The notes under the pieces were generated by a model that searched no databases, was not told the origin of the DNA, and was given only the letters and a program-made list of their open reading frames with translations. Below are positions 1 to 8,553 of a DNA stretch of 64,000 nucleotides, piece after piece (within the stretch, counting starts at the first letter, position 1; every line of letters starts with the position of its first letter). Both the position numbers and the translations under genes were made by a program. The stretch covers positions 62,001 to 126,000 of the forward strand of contig NZ_MVHC01000004.1 of assembly GCF_002086455.1 (NCBI RefSeq), written 5' to 3'. The DNA comes from Mycolicibacter algericus DSM 45454 (GTDB lineage: Bacteria > Actinomycetota > Actinomycetes > Mycobacteriales > Mycobacteriaceae).

Positions 1-1
1 G

Positions 2-157
2 CAGACCCCGCGGGCGTGGGCCGCGCATCGCTACAATCTCGTTCACTACTCCGTCGCAGACCGCGGCGGGCATTTCGCCGCGTTCGAGCAGCCCGCGCTC
101 TTCGTCGCCGACCTGGCGGCCTTCGCAGATGTCCTCAGCGAACAGCGGGTGTTCTAG
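2..157 (+). CDS. Epoxide hydrolase, C-terminal end only (partial)
   Basis: The reading frame enters from the left edge and stops at 155-157. The visible 51 residues include GGHFAAFEQPALFV, the characteristic C-terminal segment of the alpha/beta-hydrolase epoxide hydrolase family. In that family the His of GGHFAA is the catalytic-triad histidine. The body of the gene lies outside the window, so substrate cannot be judged. Its stop codon overlaps the stop of the convergent mmpL gene by four bases (154-157). Confidence 0.75.
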   Translation, partial: QTPRAWAAHRYNLVHYSVADRGGHFAAFEQPALFVADLAAFADVLSEQRVF

Positions 158-2970
158 GGGGCGTTCGCCCGCTGCCGCAGCGGTCGCTGCCGCACGATCG
201 TCGGCCACCAGAACCACGGGCCGTAGATCCGCACCAGGCACGGCACGATGAACGACCGCACGATCAAGGTGTCCAGCAGCAGGCCGATGCACACCGTCGA
301 ACCCAGCTGGCCGATGGTACGCAGATCGCTGGCCAGCATCGCAAGCATGGTGAACGCGAACACCAGGCCCGCCGACGTCACCACACCGCCGGTACTGCCC
401 AGCGCCCGGATCAGGCCGGTGTTGAGCCCGGCCCCAAGCTCCTCTTTGAGCCGGGCGATCAGCAGCAGGTTGTAGTCCGAGCCGACCGCCACCAGGATGA
501 TGAACGTCAGCGGCAGGATCAGCCAGTGCAGGTGCAGTCCGATCAGATGCTGCCAGATCAACACTGACAGCCCGAACGCCCCGGCATAGGAGAACGCCAC
601 GGTGCCGGGAATCACCATGGCCGCCACCAGGCTTCGGGTGATGACCAGCATGATCAGGAAGATCAGCACGAAAGCTGCAATCGCAGCGATCAACAGATCC
701 GACCGCGAATACTGTTGGATATCTTTGTTGTTCGAACCCGAGCCGCCGATGTAGATCTTCGCGCCGGCCAATGAGGTCTCCTTCAGCGCGATCTTGATGG
801 CGTCGGGGAACTTCTCCACATGGGCAATGCCCTCGGGGCCCATGGCGTTGCCCTCGTGGGTGACGATGAATCGGGCCGCCTTGCCGTCCGGGGACATCAT
901 CAACTGCATCCCGGTCTTGATGTCTTCGTTGTCGAACGCCGGCCGGGGGATATAGAAGAAATCGTCACTGCCGGAGGCGTCGAAGTCGTTGCCGACGTTG
1001 ATCATGTCGTCGAATGTCTCATCGGTGTTGCGGGCTTGGATGTCCGAGCTGCCGTAGGTGTTGACGATCAGCGACCGCAACGCGATCTGGTCGTCGGCCA
1101 TGATGTTGAGTTGGGTGACCAACTGCGGCAGCAGCGAATCGACGACCTCCAGCGACGACACCGCGTTCTTGATGTTCTCGGCCAGCTTGTCGACGCTGTC
1201 CATCATGTCCCACAGCGACCGGAACGCCCAGCAGACCGGAATGTCGTAACAGTGCGGTTCCCAATAGAAATAGCTGCGGATCGGGCGCATGAAGTCGTCC
1301 AGATTGGCGATCTCCTCATCCATCTGTTCGGTCAGCGCCTGCATCTCCGCCATGGTGAGCACGGTGGAATGCATCTCCTCGGCCAGCTTCTGGGTCAGCG
1401 CGATCGTGGTCTGCAGCACCTCGACGGTGTGGCCCATGATTTGCGCCTGTTTGTCGGTGTTGGCGTTCTGCTCGCGGGTGAACGGCAGTTGCTGGCCGTT
1501 GGCGCTGCCCTGCATGGTGAACAGGTAGGGCAGCGACGCGTGTTCGAGTGCGCGCCCCATCGGCCTGGTGATGCTCTGCACCATGGCCACCCCGGGCAGC
1601 CGGATCAGCGCCTTGGCCACCCGGTCCAGCGAGATGAAGTCCGCGGAGTTGCGCATGTCGTGATCCGACTCGATCATCAGCATCTCGGAGAACAGCTTGC
1701 TCTGCGGGAAATGCCGGTCCGCGGCCGCGAAACCCAGGTTGGCGGCGGAGTCATGCGGCTGGTAGGTGCGGTCGTCGAAGCTGACCTGGTAGGTCGGCAC
1801 GAAGACCGCCCCCACCGTGACCAGCGCGGCGCTGGCGGTCAGGATCGGTTTGGGCCAGCGCACCACCGATGTGGCGATGCGGCGATACAGCCGTGCCTTG
1901 ACCTGCTGGCGGGGATCGAACAACCCGAGCAGGCTGCCCACGCTCAGCACCGCCGGCCCGAGCGTCAACGCTCCGGTCACCGTCAACACCATGCTGATCG
2001 CCACCGCCGGCCCCATGGTGTTGAAGTAGTTCAGCCGCGCGAAACTCAGGCAGAACGCCGCACCGGCGATGGTGAGCCCGGAACCCAGGATCACGTGCGA
2101 CACGCCGCGGTAGGCGGTGTAGAACGCGTCCTCGCGGCTTTCGCCGTTCAGGCGTGCCTCGTGATAGCGGCCCATCAGGAAGATGCCGTAATCGGTTCCG
2201 GCGCCCAGGGTCAACGCCACCACCAGGTTCACCGCGAACGACGACAGTTCGATGTAGCCGAAGTGACCGAGTGTCGCGATGACACCCTTGGCGGCCAGCA
2301 TCAAGATGAGCACCCCGAAAAGCGGCACCAGCATGGTGATGTAGGAGCGGTAGACCACCAACAGCATGAAGATGATCAGAAAGATCGTCGCGATGGTGAT
2401 GTTGTTCAGGCTCCGGTTGGCGGTCGCCACGGTGTCGGCCGCCAGCGGTGCCGCGCCACTGACGTAAACCGTCAGGCCCGGCGGCGGGTCCGAGGCCGCG
2501 ACGGTCTGCCGCACCGCGGCGACGGACTCGTTGGCCTCCAGCTGACCGATATCTCCGGCCAGCCGCAGCAACACATAGGCGGCCTTGCCGTCGAGGCTCT
2601 GGGCACCGGCGGCGGTGATCGGTTTGCCCCAGGTGTCCATGACGTACTGGACGTGGTCGGTGTCGGACTGCAGGGTGCGCACCAGCGCGTCGTAGTAGTG
2701 GTGGTCGGCGTCCCCGAGCGGGCGATCGGCCTCCAGTACCAGCATCGTCATGCTGGTCGAGTCGGACTCCTGGAACTTCTCACCGATCGCCAGCATCGCG
2801 GCCTGCGAGGGCGCATAGGTCGGGACCATCGGCCCGGCGAGTTCCTCGGCCACCCGCTCCACCTGCGGCACAAAGGTATTGGTCACCACCGCCAGCAGCG
2901 CCCAGAAGATGATGATGGGTACCGACAACGCGCGGACCACCCGGGCCGGCAGCGAGCGTGGCTGACTCAT
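154..2970 (-). CDS. MmpL-family RND transporter
   Basis: Protein of 938 residues, the normal MmpL length. It has an N-terminal membrane helix (about 12-32), a large extracytoplasmic domain with a central coiled segment (about 410-700), and two groups of membrane helices. GAGTDYGIFLMGRYHE in the first group and AVGSDYNLLLIARLKEE in the second are the paired Asp-Tyr proton-relay motifs of MmpL proteins. These proteins export lipids, siderophores or drugs across the inner membrane by proton motive force. The start at 2970 overlaps the mmpS stop by ATGA, so the two are translationally coupled. The open frame continues upstream, but there it only shadows mmpS. The cargo is unknown; the small MmpS partner and divergent TetR resemble the MmpS4/5-MmpL4/5 arrangement. 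Confidence 0.95.
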   Translation of the reverse strand: MSQPRSLPARVVRALSVPIIIFWALLAVVTNTFVPQVERVAEELAGPMVPTYAPSQAAMLAIGEKFQESDSTSMTMLVLEADRPLGDADHHYYDALVRTLQSDTDHVQYVMDTWGKPITAAGAQSLDGKAAYVLLRLAGDIGQLEANESVAAVRQTVAASDPPPGLTVYVSGAAPLAADTVATANRSLNNITIATIFLIIFMLLVVYRSYITMLVPLFGVLILMLAAKGVIATLGHFGYIELSSFAVNLVVALTLGAGTDYGIFLMGRYHEARLNGESREDAFYTAYRGVSHVILGSGLTIAGAAFCLSFARLNYFNTMGPAVAISMVLTVTGALTLGPAVLSVGSLLGLFDPRQQVKARLYRRIATSVVRWPKPILTASAALVTVGAVFVPTYQVSFDDRTYQPHDSAANLGFAAADRHFPQSKLFSEMLMIESDHDMRNSADFISLDRVAKALIRLPGVAMVQSITRPMGRALEHASLPYLFTMQGSANGQQLPFTREQNANTDKQAQIMGHTVEVLQTTIALTQKLAEEMHSTVLTMAEMQALTEQMDEEIANLDDFMRPIRSYFYWEPHCYDIPVCWAFRSLWDMMDSVDKLAENIKNAVSSLEVVDSLLPQLVTQLNIMADDQIALRSLIVNTYGSSDIQARNTDETFDDMINVGNDFDASGSDDFFYIPRPAFDNEDIKTGMQLMMSPDGKAARFIVTHEGNAMGPEGIAHVEKFPDAIKIALKETSLAGAKIYIGGSGSNNKDIQQYSRSDLLIAAIAAFVLIFLIMLVITRSLVAAMVIPGTVAFSYAGAFGLSVLIWQHLIGLHLHWLILPLTFIILVAVGSDYNLLLIARLKEELGAGLNTGLIRALGSTGGVVTSAGLVFAFTMLAMLASDLRTIGQLGSTVCIGLLLDTLIVRSFIVPCLVRIYGPWFWWPTIVRQRPLRQRANAP

Positions 2971-3410
2971 GCGGACTTGACCCGGCAGGTGATGTCGGCG
3001 TTCGCCCTCGTGTTGGTGTGCTCGTCGCGGACCACGTCGTCGACGAGGATCCGGCAGCCCACGTGGTCGCCGCGCACCTGCGCCGAGATGCTGCCGGAAA
3101 CCACCGTGAGCATCGTGGTCTCCTGGTGGCGCCACGGCAGCGCGTCCACCTCGACGGTGTGGGGGTGACCGTCGATGTCGAGGTAGGACACCAAGGCGCC
3201 GTCGGCCTCCGAACCGAACACCTCATAGCTGAGCTTCTTGGGGGTGAACTGTTCGGGAGCCTGGGGCGGATTGACCGTCAAAACCGGCCCGGGAGCGGAT
3301 ATCTGGTGAACCTTCCACATGCCCAGCGCGCCGATGCTGACCGCGATCACCGCGACCAGTGGCAGCCAGGCGCGCGCCAGCAGCGACCCGCGCGGCGAAC
3401 GGGCACTCAC
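2967..3410 (-). CDS. MmpS-family membrane accessory protein
   Basis: A 147-residue protein with one N-terminal membrane helix (about 13-31) followed by a secreted beta-sandwich-like domain. The VSYLDIDGHPHTVEVDALPW and SAQVRGDHVGCRILVDD segments are typical of MmpS proteins, including the conserved Cys in the VGCRI region. MmpS proteins act as periplasmic partners of MmpL transporters. The GTG start at 3410 overlaps the upstream gene stop by GTGA, and the gene overlaps mmpL by ATGA, giving a tight three-gene coupled unit. Confidence 0.92.
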   Translation of the reverse strand: MSARSPRGSLLARAWLPLVAVIAVSIGALGMWKVHQISAPGPVLTVNPPQAPEQFTPKKLSYEVFGSEADGALVSYLDIDGHPHTVEVDALPWRHQETTMLTVVSGSISAQVRGDHVGCRILVDDVVRDEHTNTRANADITCRVKSA

Positions 3411-3871
3411 TCGCCGACCCGCTGCTGTGCTGCCGCCGGCAGGCGCTTCTTCAGCTTCACCACCCGCACCAACTGCGCAGTCACGTTGAACGACCCGAGC
3501 ATCGGGATCACCCCGAGGAAAGTACGCTCGGACGGCGTGGCGCCGTGTAGTTGCTCCAGGCTGCCCAGCACATAAAAGCAGCCCAGCGAGAAGATCGCGG
3601 CGGGGATGCAGAACGCCAGCGGCGTTCGTTGATCGGCGATGACCCGGCCCGCGAACTCCAGTTCCTGCGATGACAACGGCTCGCGCTTGCGCACCTTGAC
3701 CAGCACGGCTTTGCGGGCTCCGATTCCTTCGCTGATCGGCGGCGGTGTCCGGTCCTGCAATCGGCGGACATAGCAGAACGCCCCGGTCGCAAAGCACAAC
3801 ATCGCCGCGAAGGCCACCGCCGCCAGATCACCGAACAGCCGCCAGTTCGTGCCGAACATGTCCCAGCTCAT
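3407..3871 (-). CDS. Membrane protein of unknown function, first gene of the mmpS-mmpL operon
   Basis: A 154-residue protein with a hydrophobic N-terminal segment (about 15-35) and a second hydrophobic region near residues 85-102, with a charged cytoplasmic-like loop (VKVRKREPLSSQELEF) between. I do not recognise the family. It is the promoter-proximal gene of the operon, overlaps mmpS by four bases and diverges from a tetR gene, so a role in assembling or regulating this MmpS/MmpL system is inferred from position only. Confidence 0.7.
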   Translation of the reverse strand: MSWDMFGTNWRLFGDLAAVAFAAMLCFATGAFCYVRRLQDRTPPPISEGIGARKAVLVKVRKREPLSSQELEFAGRVIADQRTPLAFCIPAAIFSLGCFYVLGSLEQLHGATPSERTFLGVIPMLGSFNVTAQLVRVVKLKKRLPAAAQQRVGE

Positions 3872-3908
3872 CGCGCCACCCGCCCCGTCCTCGCCCAGCA
3901 GCCATAGA

Positions 3909-3957
3909 GTTGATCGTCCGACTTCAAAGAATATATTTCTATTAATCGGACGTCAAC
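3909..3957. promoter_or_regulatory. Inverted repeat in the divergent mmpS/tetR intergenic region (candidate TetR operator)
   Basis: GTTGATCGTCCGA (3909-3921) and TCGGACGTCAAC (3946-3957) are inverted copies of each other apart from one extra T in the left arm. They flank a 24-bp AT-rich centre that is unusual for this GC-rich sequence and probably contains promoter elements. A smaller palindrome, GACGT-CA-ACGTC, extends from the right arm to 3960. The site lies between the mmp operon start (3871) and the TetR start (3997), the usual place for a divergently acting TetR operator. Binding is inferred. Confidence 0.5.
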
Positions 3958-3996
3958 GTCTCATAAACAGACGGAGCTGTGCGTATGCTGGGTGGC

Positions 3997-4557
3997 ATGG
4001 ATCCGATGCTCACTGGTTCGCAATCACGCACACGGGCGGCAATCCTGGAGGCGACGGCGGCGGTGCTGGCCCGAGATCGCACCGCCACGCTGCCCGAGAT
4101 CGCCGCGGCCGCCCGGGTCGCACGCTCGACGCTGCACCGCTATTTCGCCGACCGGGACCGGCTGATCCACGAGGCCACCCTGGATTCGATCCGCGTCATT
4201 CGCGGCATCATCGGGGCCGCGGCCACCGCTGAAGGCCCGGCTCTCGACGCGATGCGGCGGGTGATCACCACGCTGGCGCCCGAGAGCGATCGGATCGTGT
4301 TCCTGTTCGCCGATCCCGCCGTGCTGCGGGACATCCCTGCCGAACAGCTGCCCGATTCCGCGCCGATCCTCGAACTCATCATCCGCGGTCAGCGGGAAGG
4401 TGTCTTCGACCCGGAGTTGTCCCCGGAATGGATTCGGATCGCGCTGTTCGGCCTGCTGGTCAAGGCCTGTAGTGAAGCGGCACACGGCACGGTGCCGCGC
4501 CACAGCATCGTGCCGTCGCTCATTCGGATATTCGAGCGCGGTGTGGCGATCGGCTGA
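3997..4557 (+). CDS. TetR-family transcriptional regulator
   Basis: A 186-residue protein with an N-terminal helix-turn-helix (AATAVLARDRTATLPEIAAA through VARSTLHRYFADRDRL, residues about 15-60) and an all-helical ligand-binding C-terminus. A GTG six codons upstream (3979) is an alternative start. It is transcribed divergently from the mmpS-mmpL operon across an AT-rich region with an inverted repeat, so local repression of that exporter is the likely role. Confidence 0.88.
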   Translation: MDPMLTGSQSRTRAAILEATAAVLARDRTATLPEIAAAARVARSTLHRYFADRDRLIHEATLDSIRVIRGIIGAAATAEGPALDAMRRVITTLAPESDRIVFLFADPAVLRDIPAEQLPDSAPILELIIRGQREGVFDPELSPEWIRIALFGLLVKACSEAAHGTVPRHSIVPSLIRIFERGVAIG

Positions 4558-4564
4558 ACTCACT

Positions 4565-4604
4565 GCCGTTTTCTCCGGACACCAGCCGTTTTCTCCGGAC
4601 ACCA
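4565..4604. repeat. Perfect tandem duplication of a 20-bp unit
   Basis: The unit GCCGTTTTCTCCGGACACCA occurs twice head to tail with no mismatch (4565-4584, 4585-4604). It lies just after the tetR stop (4557) and about 70 bp before the next gene (4675). It could be a slipped-strand duplication or a pair of protein-binding sites upstream of the HsaA-like gene. Confidence 0.85.
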
Positions 4605-4674
4605 ATCGCCAACGGTGACATCATCATCTGCAGCGGACCATCGTTTTTGAAGTCCCCGACGTAAGGGTCAGACC

Positions 4675-5856
4675 ATGGGCGAGCGGGTGATCGACCGGCT
4701 GATGGGAATCGCCGACCAGTTGCGAGAGCAGGCCGGCGATGCGGAGAAGATCGGCCGGCTGACCGATCAGACGGTCAAGGCCATGAAGAGCGCGGGGTCG
4801 ATCCGGTTGTTGCAGTCCGCCAAACACGGCGGATACGAAGCGCATCCCCGCGAGTGGGCCGAGACCGTGATGGCTACCGCGGCACTGGATCCGTCGGCCG
4901 GGTGGGTTGCGGGCGTGGTCGGCGTGCATCCCTACCAGCTGGCCTACGCGGATCCGCGGGTCGGCGACGAGGTGTGGGCCGAGGACATCGATACCTGGAT
5001 GGCCTCGCCGTATGCTCCGCAGGGCGTGGCCAAACCGGTCGACGGGGGCTACCTGTTCAACGGTCACTGGCAGTTCAGTTCTGGCACCGACCACTGCGAC
5101 TGGATCATTCTCGGTGCCATAGTCGCCGACGCCGACGGTGTGCCGGTCATGCCACCGGCCATCCTGCACATGATCCTGCCCCGCGCCGACTACGAGATCG
5201 TCGACGACTCCTGGGATGTGGTGGGGCTGCGCGGGACCGGCTCCAAGGACGTGATCGTGCAGGACGCGTTCGTCCCCGGCTACCGCACCATGGACGGTCT
5301 CAAGGTGATGGACGGCAGCGCTCAGCGTGAAGCCGGCATGACCAACCCGCTGTATCTGATGCCATGGTCGACGATGTTTCCGCTCGGCATCTCCTCGGCG
5401 GTCATCGGCATCGCCGAGGGCGCACTGGCCGCCCATCTGGATTACCAGCGGGAACGGGTGAGCGCCACCGGGACTGCTATCAAAGACGACCCGTACGTCA
5501 TGTACGCGATCGGCGAGGCGGCCGCCGATATCAACGCGGCCCGCCAGGAACTACTGGCCAACGCCGACCGGATCTACGACATGGTGGCCGACGGCAAGGA
5601 GATCAGCTTCGCCGACCGCGCCGCGGGACGCCGCACCCAGGTTCGCGCGGTGTGGCGCGCCGTGATGGCGGTCGATCAGATTTTCGCCCGTTCCGGTGGC
5701 AACGCGCTGCGGATGGACAAACCGCTGCAACGGTATTGGCGTGACGCACATGCTGGGCTCAATCACGCGATCCATGTGCCGGGCACCACGTTCCACGCCT
5801 CGGCACTGAGCTCGCTGGGCGTCGAGCCGGAAGGCCTGCTACGGGCGATGATCTGA
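4675..5856 (+). CDS. HsaA-like flavin-dependent monooxygenase (acyl-CoA dehydrogenase fold)
   Basis: A 393-residue protein of the acyl-CoA dehydrogenase fold, closest in pattern to the group D flavin-dependent hydroxylases such as HsaA, which hydroxylates the phenolic ring of 3-HSA in steroid degradation. Matching features are the WVAGVVGVHPYQLA segment, GGYLFNGHWQFSSGTDHCDW, the VVGLRGTGSKDV strand, and QRYWRDAHAGLNHA near the C-terminus. Such enzymes need a separate flavin reductase, which is not seen next door. An exact steroid role is not established here; the surrounding catabolic genes suggest ring or lipid degradation. Confidence 0.8.
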   Translation: MGERVIDRLMGIADQLREQAGDAEKIGRLTDQTVKAMKSAGSIRLLQSAKHGGYEAHPREWAETVMATAALDPSAGWVAGVVGVHPYQLAYADPRVGDEVWAEDIDTWMASPYAPQGVAKPVDGGYLFNGHWQFSSGTDHCDWIILGAIVADADGVPVMPPAILHMILPRADYEIVDDSWDVVGLRGTGSKDVIVQDAFVPGYRTMDGLKVMDGSAQREAGMTNPLYLMPWSTMFPLGISSAVIGIAEGALAAHLDYQRERVSATGTAIKDDPYVMYAIGEAAADINAARQELLANADRIYDMVADGKEISFADRAAGRRTQVRAVWRAVMAVDQIFARSGGNALRMDKPLQRYWRDAHAGLNHAIHVPGTTFHASALSSLGVEPEGLLRAMI

Positions 5857-5864
5857 CGCGGAAG

Positions 5865-7139
5865 CTAATCGCGTGCCGGGGCCAACCGCTTCAGGGCCAG
5901 CCCGCCCTCGAACGGCCGATAGCCGAAGGCCGCCGGGGCGCGATAGCCGGTGTCACCCAGCGGTGTCGCCACTTCGGTGACCGTGGGTCCGATCTTGGCG
6001 GCCACCGGGGCCAGCGCGTCGAGGTCGAAGCGGTACAGGCGAGCCGCATTTCCGGCCAGGATCTTTCGGCACTCTTCTTCGGACCGGTCATGCAGCGCCC
6101 AGCGGATGGCCAGCTTGGAATGCGGCGAGAAGCCCTCCTCGTGCGGATAGTCGCTGCCCCACATGATGTGATCGGCACCCAGGAAGTCGATCGTCGTCGC
6201 GTCATAGGGCATCAGCTCGCTGGCCAGATAGCAGTTCCGGCGGGCGTACTCGCTGGGCAGCATGGTCATCTCGTCCACGGACGACCCGCCGAACATCCCG
6301 TAGGTACGGTTGTGCGCATCGGTCTTCATCGTGGGCACCATGGCGTCGAGCATCATCAATTGTTGCTGCACCCATAGCGTGCCCTGCTCGGTCGGCACGA
6401 ACCGCAGCGCCGGGTGCCGCTCGAAGACCCCGGCGAGGATCAGGTGGCTCAGGGTGCGCTGGGCCCACAGCGCCATCTCGGTGATCAGCACGGCGTTGGA
6501 GGCCGGCTGATCCATCGGCATCTCGGGACTGCCGGCCCCGGCGTGCTGCACCACTGTCAGGTCCAGCTCCGCGCACAGCGCCCAGATCGGTTCATAGCGG
6601 GTGTGAAACAGCGGGGCCACCTGCGGGTCGCCCGCCGAGACCGCCGGGATAAGCACCCCACCGAAGCACCCCAGCTCGGCGCCCCAGCGAATTTCCTTGA
6701 GCGCCAGCTCGACATCGTTGGGGAAGATCTGAATCAATCCGCGGCGCCGGGTCGGTGCCATCGCACAGAAGTCGATCTGCCACCGGTTGTGGGCCTGCAC
6801 CCCGGCCCAGCGTTTCTCGAATTCGTCGCGCGTCCGCGGCAGGCTGATCGTGATGTTGGGTGTGGTCGGGAAGAACGGCGGAACGGTATTGGGCAGCAAT
6901 ACCTCCGCGGCGACGCCGTCGGCGTCCATCTCGGTGATGCGTAGGTCGTGGTCCCAGTTGCGGTTGGCAGTGGCGACGATCAAGTCGTCGAACGGGCTGC
7001 TGTACACCTTGGCCCAGGCGTCGAACTCGTCGTGCAGCGCGGCCGGGAGATACGGCTTGTAATCGTAGAGATCGGCTCCGGCGTGGGTGTCGGTCGAGAT
7101 GACGACGTAGCGGTCGATGCTGTTCCAGGTGTCAGCCAT
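5865..7139 (-). CDS. Amidohydrolase-2 family metal-dependent hydrolase
   Basis: A 424-residue protein with the TIM-barrel amidohydrolase-2 (ACMSD-like) pattern: an N-terminal STDTHAG metal-binding segment, VVQHAG in the middle, and the C-terminal MWGSDYPHEEG segment whose Asp is a family metal and catalytic ligand. Members perform decarboxylation or C-C and C-N hydrolysis on aromatic or carboxylic substrates. It is convergent with the HsaA-like gene, separated by 8 bp, and precedes nothing in a clear operon. The substrate cannot be predicted. Confidence 0.85.
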   Translation of the reverse strand: MADTWNSIDRYVVISTDTHAGADLYDYKPYLPAALHDEFDAWAKVYSSPFDDLIVATANRNWDHDLRITEMDADGVAAEVLLPNTVPPFFPTTPNITISLPRTRDEFEKRWAGVQAHNRWQIDFCAMAPTRRRGLIQIFPNDVELALKEIRWGAELGCFGGVLIPAVSAGDPQVAPLFHTRYEPIWALCAELDLTVVQHAGAGSPEMPMDQPASNAVLITEMALWAQRTLSHLILAGVFERHPALRFVPTEQGTLWVQQQLMMLDAMVPTMKTDAHNRTYGMFGGSSVDEMTMLPSEYARRNCYLASELMPYDATTIDFLGADHIMWGSDYPHEEGFSPHSKLAIRWALHDRSEEECRKILAGNAARLYRFDLDALAPVAAKIGPTVTEVATPLGDTGYRAPAAFGYRPFEGGLALKRLAPARD

Positions 7140-7184
7140 GTTGTCCTCAGTTCTCCACCAGATCGGGTATCGGCTCGGCGTAGC

Positions 7185-7937
7185 TCAGCCCGGAACGGCG
7201 GCCTGCAACACGGCGAGCGCGGCGGTGCTCAACCGGGCCAGTTCCGCGGCCTCGTCCGGCGCCAGGGCGGCGGCGAACAGTTCCGTCATCCGCCGGTTGG
7301 TGAGCTGTTCGATCTGGTCGTAGCGGTCCTTCTTGTCGGCGCCGTCGGTGAACGGCTCTGGCCAACCGAACATCGTGGCGTACTGCGGCCCCTTGTTGAG
7401 CATGTGCGCCTCGACCGGGGTGATGCCGGAGATGGTCAGCGCGTTGAAGTGCACACCGGCGCGCAGTTCTCGCAGCACGAACATCACCTGCAGCGCCCGC
7501 GCGGCGGCGTCGTCGGCCAACGGCATCGCCCGCCAGCCGGCGAACAATGGCAGGCCCGCCGGCGGTGTCGCCGCGATGACCTTCTCCCCGAGTGCGGCGA
7601 TCCGATCCAGGCCCTGGGCGCCGGAGAGGTACTTGCGCCCGAACTCGGCCGTTTGGCTCCAATATTGTTGCGCCGCAGCGGCAGCGCCGCGCACCGCGAT
7701 GCCCTCGTCCCACATCGAGCTCAGTCCGGTCGGTTCGAACACCGCGAACACCGCACCGACGGCGTCACCGGTGGCCTCGCCCAGCACGCCGCCGCGCCCG
7801 GCGACGTAGCCGGCCAGCGGATTCTGATAGCCGGCGGCGATGCTGCCCGCGAAGGTCTCCGGGTGCAGCATGAACACCGCGACGGCCTGCTCCATCGCCG
7901 CCCCGGTGGCTGCGGCCGACTTCTCGATGTCGCTCAT
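7185..7937 (-). CDS. SCO6745-family protein (function unknown)
   Basis: A 250-residue, mostly helical protein. The HPETFAGSIAAGY, GYVAGRGGVLGE, AGWRAMPLADD and LRELRAGVHFNAL segments match the actinobacterial family usually annotated by its Streptomyces member SCO6745. No catalytic motif is obvious. The start at 7937 is supported by a good ribosome-binding site (GAAGGAG) about 7 nt upstream. It lies 45 bp upstream of the amidohydrolase gene on the same strand, so the two are probably co-transcribed. Confidence 0.7.
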   Translation of the reverse strand: MSDIEKSAAATGAAMEQAVAVFMLHPETFAGSIAAGYQNPLAGYVAGRGGVLGEATGDAVGAVFAVFEPTGLSSMWDEGIAVRGAAAAAQQYWSQTAEFGRKYLSGAQGLDRIAALGEKVIAATPPAGLPLFAGWRAMPLADDAAARALQVMFVLRELRAGVHFNALTISGITPVEAHMLNKGPQYATMFGWPEPFTDGADKKDRYDQIEQLTNRRMTELFAAALAPDEAAELARLSTAALAVLQAAVPG

Positions 7938-8008
7938 GGTTCGGCTCCTTCTAACGCAATTGGCAGAGTATCCCCCGGCTCGTGCGGCTCTGGCTAGGCT
8001 GACAGCAG

Positions 8009-8446
8009 ATGAGCACAGTCACCCTCAGCACTGAACTACCGATTCCGGCGCAACGCGCCGCCGCTCTGGCGCGAAAGCCCGAATTGATGCAATTCGTCCT
8101 CGCACCGGCTCTCACCATGCCTTCGCTGGCAGCGCCCGATCGCATCGAGGTGGGGACCCGCGCATCGGCGCGGCTGTGGTGGTTCGGCGTCATCCCGTCC
8201 TGGACGCATCACCTCGAGGTCAAAGAACTCGAGGATCTGATGATCTACACCAACGAGCACGGCGGCCCGGTGCGGACCTGGAACCATCGCCTCACCTTCA
8301 CGCCCATTGACGAGCAGCGCTGTAGCTACACCGATGAGATCGAAACCGACGACGGCTTCAAGGGGTTGGGCACTCGGCTGTTCATCCGGCTGATGTTCGC
8401 CCATCGGCACCGCCGCTGGCGCATGCTGGCGCCGCTGCTCACCTAA
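8009..8446 (+). CDS. Small SRPBCC-like (polyketide cyclase fold) protein, function unknown
   Basis: A 145-residue protein whose pattern of strands, including WWFGVIPSWTHHLEVKEL, RTWNHRLTFTPIDEQRC and SYTDEIETDDG, resembles ligand-binding SRPBCC proteins. The Y-T-D-E-I pair followed by a C-terminal helix (FIRLMFAHRHRRWRMLAPLL) fits the fold. The assignment rests on pattern only. It diverges from the SCO6745-family gene. Confidence 0.65.
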   Translation: MSTVTLSTELPIPAQRAAALARKPELMQFVLAPALTMPSLAAPDRIEVGTRASARLWWFGVIPSWTHHLEVKELEDLMIYTNEHGGPVRTWNHRLTFTPIDEQRCSYTDEIETDDGFKGLGTRLFIRLMFAHRHRRWRMLAPLLT

Positions 8447-8553
8447 TCGGCTCGGGCCGGCCGGGGACACGGGATCTCCGGTCGCCGAGTCCGCGCGCTA
8501 GGGTGCTTGGGTCGGGCGCAGCAAACACACCGACAGAACGGTTGAGTCCATTC

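Noticed and set aside
820..3168. 782-codon plus-strand frame across mmpL
   Set aside because: Shadow of the mmpL reading frame; the minus-strand product is a textbook MmpL protein.
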